Assembly (NCBI GenBank): GCA_037975125.1
Contig: CM075862.1
Location: forward strand, 77,109,960-77,173,959
DNA from: Latrodectus hesperus
Taxonomy: Eukaryota > Arthropoda > Arachnida > Araneae > Theridiidae
DNA: 64,000 nt
Reading direction: 5' to 3'
The notes below the pieces were generated by a model, which saw nothing but the letters and a program-made list of their open reading frames with translations, was not told the DNA's origin and searched no databases. Below, piece by piece: positions 59,446 through 64,000 of the stretch. The first letter of the stretch is position 1. Every line of letters starts with the position of its first letter. A program made the translations under genes and the position numbers.

Positions 59446-59723
59446 AAACTAAATTCCACGGCACGACAGCCCATGTGGGCCAAGGCCTACAGTGCCCATA
59501 ACTGTTTTCATGACCGAGGGCCCTGGGGTGCGAAGCATATGTCCCAGTTAGGTGGTCAGCCTAACGTAAGACCCCCAGTGTTTAGTTCCCAAAGCATGCT
59601 TGGTACTCAGTTTATCGACCCACTGAAGGGATGAAAGGCTGAGTCAACCTTGCCCAACCCAAGGATCGAACCTCGGACCTGTGTCATGGGAGCGTGAAAC
59701 GCTGCCACTAAGCCACCGGGCTT
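59446..59723 (-). mobile_element. SINE family F, full-length with 13-bp TSD
   Basis: Minus strand. The head at the right has an A box (minus strand TGGCTTAGTGG near 59710) and a B box (GGATCGAACCTCGG on the plus strand near 59663). The 3' end at the left holds GCACGACAGCCCATGTGGGC and on, which matches the end of the LINE at 42369-42395. A perfect TSD ATTCAATCCGTAT lies at 59433-59445 and 59724-59736. The ORF across it (59332-59634) is spurious. Confidence 0.92.
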
Positions 59724-59736
59724 ATTCAATCCGTAT

Positions 59737-61579
59737 TCAATGGATAATTTAAGAAAGCGAACGTAATAACATCAGCTAACAACAGAAACAGCAACTTAAA
59801 TTGGTAGAGACGTTCTACAGGGAGGAACGTTTCAGGTTCGATCTAAGACATCATTGAACAAGAGAAATTCTACGTCATTCTGAGTCACGGTTAAAAATTG
59901 CGATAAACACCAAATCTGTCATTCTCTTCTTTAAATTTCAAGCCACATCAAAGGTTGTTAGGGTACATAGGGCTTACGACGTAGCCAAAATTAGAACCAA
60001 AGTACAATATTTTTACTCTAACATGTTATATTTTACCATTATCTGAACACTGATTGAATAGATCCATAATTTTATCACAAGAAAATATGTTATTGTATAA
60101 AATCTACAATACATTATATTGTATTAGATAATATTTTCACAGTTGCGACAAAAAAAGGTAAAGCTGTTATAAGCAACAGTAAAAATATTAATTTTTTTAT
60201 GAACAAACTCAACACAAATAGTATATTAAAAGTATCAGTAATTTCATATCCACAGAAAAAACACAATAAAACAACAATTTTCCATTACAAAAAACGAAAA
60301 AGCTTTTTCCCGCGTGCAAACATTCAAACCCCAAATGCAATGCATAATTTCATTCACCCTGTAATCTCAGCTTCGCAGTGGGCAGCCGCAAACTAATCAC
60401 TAGAATGCAGATATTCGGCAAACCGGAAACGGCTGAAGGCGCGCACAAAATCCAAACATTATCGAGCTCGTGTACGAATCAATAGTTTCAGGTAATAACG
60501 TCGTGATGCCAATGGGAAATACAAATATAAATTCCACGGATCGCTTTTTCTCGCAATCTGATTTGCAATAAAGAGCTTATTAAAATATTAATAGAAATGG
60601 AATGGCATCGTATCGGTCGGCATATAATTTGAGCAGACTAAATAACAAAAAGCAGTACCCATTACTATTATTATTGGATTATCTTTTTTATATTAGAAAT
60701 TTATTCCATGCATATTAAGTAGGATTCATTAAATTTGAGTCAGGAACAAGGCATCACATGAATTGTTTATGATTCATGAAATCTTTGATAAATCATTTTT
60801 TTTGTGCCATGAAAAAATATTTAAAAGTTATTTCTTTTAAAGAAGAGTAATGGGTATTAAACCAATATAATTTGAAAATAAGAATACTCTTTAAAGAACG
60901 AAAAATGCAGTAATTAATAGGATAGTACTTAGTAGTAGGTATTGGTCTTCACAGCGGAAAGTCTGAAGTTTGATACTAGCCGCCATTGAATAACTAATAA
61001 TTATTTTCTGCACATAAAAATAATTATTACAGGATCATAAGATAGATTATATGAATCAATCTGCCTTTGCTTGCCCTTTCCACTTTCAAATTTTTGATAC
61101 TTAAAATCTCAAATCAATTCATTTAACAAGTGCTTATAAATAAAAAAATTCTACAATACAATTTCATTATAATAAGCTAATTTTGAGATTTGTTTTAATG
61201 ACATTAACCAATACTTGTCATTTCGAAATGGGTAAAAACGCTAGACAAAACGTAACTTAAGTATTCCTAAACATTATTTAATAATATTTCAATATAACGA
61301 ACAAATTATTAAATGCAATTCACAGATAACTGATATTTCAACTACTACTCCAAATTCTTAAGGAGAGGTGAATGAATATTCTTAGCTTAAAAAATATATT
61401 AATTAAAATATTCATAACCTAAAAATCCTAGCACAAAAAGATTTTAATGTAAAAGAATCAATTTCAGAGAACTTATATTTTATAATTATACTTTATAATC
61501 ATCAGTATTTGTAACATGAATAACTCTACTCTCAGAATTTTTGAGATGGTAATTTTCCCATCAATTTTCATGAGTAGAG
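59737..61579. other. AT-rich DNA without a recognisable gene
   Basis: A weak tRNA/SINE-like patch may lie near 60920-60990 (GAAGTTTGATACTAGCC). Otherwise nothing recognised. Confidence 0.45.
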
Positions 61580-61813
61580 ATTATAAGGTACGCTCCCATG
61601 ACACAGGTCCGAGGTTCGATCCTCGGGCTGGACAAGGTTGACTCAGCCTTTCATCCCTTCAGTGGGTCGATTCACTGAGTACCAAGCATGCTTGGGAGCT
61701 AAACACTGGGAGTCTTAGGTTAGGCTGACCACCTAACTGGGACATATGCTTCGCACCCCAGGGCCCTCGGTCATGAAAACAGTTATGGGCACTGTAGGCC
61801 CATAACTGTTTTC
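61580..61813 (+). mobile_element. SINE family F, partial copy ending in a snap-back hairpin
   Basis: Starts within the head (GGTTCGATCCTCGGGC, 61613). The body follows (ACCTAACTGGGACATATGC) to GGGCACTGTAGGCC. It then folds back: 61775-61790 and 61798-61813 are a perfect 16-bp inverted repeat with a 7-nt loop. The normal F tail is absent. Confidence 0.88.
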
Positions 61814-61948
61814 AAAATATGAAACAAAGAATGGTAAATATGTATCAAAGAATAATGTTAAACAACTTCAAAAAAATATTTTGGGAAAAATAACCGCTAT
61901 TTTGCCACAAAGTTTTATATACGACATACTTGAAGCATAACACTGTCA

Positions 61949-62331
61949 GGGCCGTGGTGGCTTAGTTGTTAGGGCATCGGACTTCCATCCGAAAGGGTAG
62001 GATTCGATTCCCAATGCCGCCAAAGACCCACAGAGTACATGCGATATACGTGCTCGTTAAATCTGTGGAATCGAAAGTCCTGTTATTCGTCATTGAGCAG
62101 TTACCATGGATACAATGATCTGGAGGAAATTTCCTCCCCTTTCAGATCAATGTCAAAATTGAAGGATTGGAACCAGTGGTGCTGCCATCTATCGGAGGAT
62201 TTAAAGAGCAAAGTCGTACTTTCACCTTCGTGTTGCTCTGATTAAAACGAAAGACGCTCCTTATTGACTTAAATTCGCATAGCCAAGGCATAGCGAGCTT
62301 GGCTTGTCCAAGTGTCATAATAAGTAACATA
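61949..62331 (+). mobile_element. SINE family C, full-length copy
   Basis: Head GGGCCGTGGTGGCTTAGTTG (61949), B box GGATTCGATTCCCAATGCC (62000), body GATATACGTGCTCGTTAAAT, GCCATCTATCGGAGGATTTA (62185), tail CTTGTCCAAGTGTCATAATA. Confidence 0.9.
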
Positions 62332-62884
62332 ACCTTATCAGAAAACCAATAAAAGACAGGTTATGTTTATGCTCCATTTTTGAGCATGGATTCTAATTTG
62401 ATCGGAGTACAAGTTAAAATACCCTCTGAAACATAACGAACATTCATTGAGAGTGCGCTAACCATTCGACTTCCAAGTTCGAATACCAGGTTAAGCATTC
62501 AACATTATTAGAATTCGAAACTAAGAAAATGAAAGCCACACAGCGCTAATCATTCACCACCAGTTCGGCGAATGAAAGTCAGGATATGTTATTGAGAGTT
62601 TATTTAAGTAAAGTTCTAAATTTAATTTAAATAAGTTCTACAGCAAATAATCTCATGTAAGTAATTTCAATAAAGTGAACAGTTTGAAGTGGTTTTCTTT
62701 AACACAAATCTTTAATCCACGATTAACTTTTAACTCTAAATGAATAGAACTTAGATAGAAAGAAATCGACATTAAAAAGGAACAGAACTCGTTTATTATT
62801 TTCTTGATATCAATCTGTCGTTGCTATGTAAATATTTATTTATATTTATTTATTTCATTACATATATTCAGACTTGTACTTGAT
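62332..62884. other. AT-rich DNA without a recognisable gene
   Basis: A weak B-box-like CAAGTTCGAATACCAGG at about 62472 may be an old SINE head. Confidence 0.45.
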
Positions 62885-63063
62885 TCTTGAGACCCGCTTG
62901 TAAGTCTTTGTCAATAATATGACAAATAGCACAATGACAGATGTACAACCACAGAAGAATAACGAAGAAAAACACCCAGGGCCACGGTGGGAATCGAACC
63001 CACACTCCTACGCACTTAAGCGATTAGCGGTGATGCCTTTGACCACTCAGCCACAGAGCGCCC
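62885..63063 (-). mobile_element. SINE family G with tRNA-Ser(GCT)-like head
   Basis: The minus strand of 62979-63063 reads GGGCGCTCTGTGGCTGAGTG (A box TGGCTGAGTGG), an anticodon-loop-like CCGCTAA, a long variable-arm-like segment, and GTGTGGGTTCGATTCCCACC (B box). The pattern resembles tRNA-Ser with anticodon GCT. Acceptor-stem pairing is imperfect and no CCA-like or clean 3' end is seen, and a body continues to about 62885. A SINE is therefore more likely than a functional tRNA. Confidence 0.6.
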
Positions 63064-64000
63064 TTGCTATGTAAAAACACAACAATTATTTTTGTTCAAC
63101 AATTATTTTTTGTTAAACAAAAACTTCTGTTGCCATATCAAGAAAGCTAAAAAGTACAGAAATTAAAATTAAGATAAACAGGAGAAAACATAGAGGTCGC
63201 TACAAGTCTTACATCTTTCCACCAAGTTCGAGATAATGGAATTAGATTGCAATTAGTGAGTTCCGTCGCTCTAGCTTTCGATTCCATTCAAGGAGGGAGG
63301 ATTCACAAAATAAAAGATTTTTTTTTAAAAAAAAAGAGGCCGAAATTTTAGTGCCCCAGAAAGTGAAATTTATCATGTGCCAAATCATCTAAAAATACGA
63401 GACGTCTCGTCAGGAAAGAGCAAATACATATTTCTCTCTCCTTGCACTTCAGGCGGCTAACAAAACATAAAAATAAAAGCGGAGGAAGGAGGGGGGATCA
63501 CTTTTAACAATTTCAATGTTATTCGGGATAGGCGGAGAAAAAATATTTTTCTTGGAGCAAGAAAGACCAGAAAACGTCAGGAAAAGCAGTCGTAAAATAT
63601 TAGTAGAGCGGTCGAAAAGGTGGGGAGGGGGGAAGAAACGCCACACTTCAGCAGTTTAATTTAGGCAAACGCTAATTTCTCGCAAGCAGTTGCCAACACT
63701 TCGGCCAAAAATTCCAAGGAAAAAAGGAATAAATATCGTTTTCAAGTTCTCTTTTTTTTTCCGAAATATTTCTTTACCGTGGCATACAAGTTTTGCTATC
63801 ATGCGTTGGGAAAATAATAAAAGGTTTTAACAAGGGAGAAAAATCGATAGCATAAAGGAAAGACATGTAAAGAATATAACAGTCTAAAAATACTTGTTTA
63901 ATGAGACGAGAGTTTGAGGAAAATTTGGGCCAAATTTTTTCTGTTCTCCAGTTGATGTACGCCCACAACAGGAAGTGTCGGATGCAACCAAACTCAAACT
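63064..64000. other. AT- and purine-rich DNA without a recognisable gene
   Basis: GA-rich runs near 63460-63650. The minus ORFs (63449-63646, 63774-63968) have no recognised motif. Confidence 0.5.

Noticed and set aside
59332..59634. 100-codon ORF rich in Thr and Asn
   Set aside because: Crosses flanking repeats into SINE F; not conserved in the second F copy.

Overview
The window looks like a piece of a large, AT-rich arthropod genome dominated by transposable elements. An arachnid, perhaps an orb-weaving spider, is my best guess. The guess rests on the mix of tRNA-headed SINEs, RNase H-bearing LINEs, Tc1/mariner, piggyBac and hAT remnants and long (TA)n arrays; no single marker fixes the species. 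I found no convincing host protein-coding exon, no functional tRNA or rRNA gene, and no CRISPR array or prokaryotic operon. Almost every long ORF is a transposon remnant, an antisense shadow, a (TA)n translation or a SINE read-through.

Layout. 1-12 kb: a 250-bp-TIR deletion derivative (1811-2819), a decayed Tc1 element (3021-4616), two SINEs with target site duplications (TSDs), and a nearly intact Tc1-like element on the minus strand (10483-11888). 12-21 kb: mostly unique AT-rich DNA with a SINE, a hAT-type non-autonomous element (8-bp TSD), a foldback element with ~178-bp arms, (TA)n arrays and one LINE 3' end. 21-31 kb: SINEs, a piggyBac deletion derivative with TTAA ends, and two head-to-head mariner pieces. 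31-46 kb: four LINE 3' fragments, a mariner, SINEs, and a 273-bp (TA)n array. 46-64 kb: more SINEs, including a chimera with its own TSD, a LINE inserted inside a SINE, and one further LINE 3' end.

I distinguish eight SINE families by sequence, and the labels A-H are mine. A, B, C, D, F, G and H have tRNA-like heads with A/B boxes. E has a head that resembles 5S rRNA. Families exchange modules: A and B share a central body, C and E share a 3' tail, and a B-headed, C-tailed chimera is present twice.

The observation I rate highest is that the 3' ends of three SINE groups match the 3' ends of three different LINE fragments in this same window: F with the LINE at 42229-42398, C/E with the LINE at 19821-20200, and B with the LINE at 44912-45372. 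This suggests several parallel SINE-LINE partnerships in one genome. All family assignments come from reading the sequence; no database search was run.
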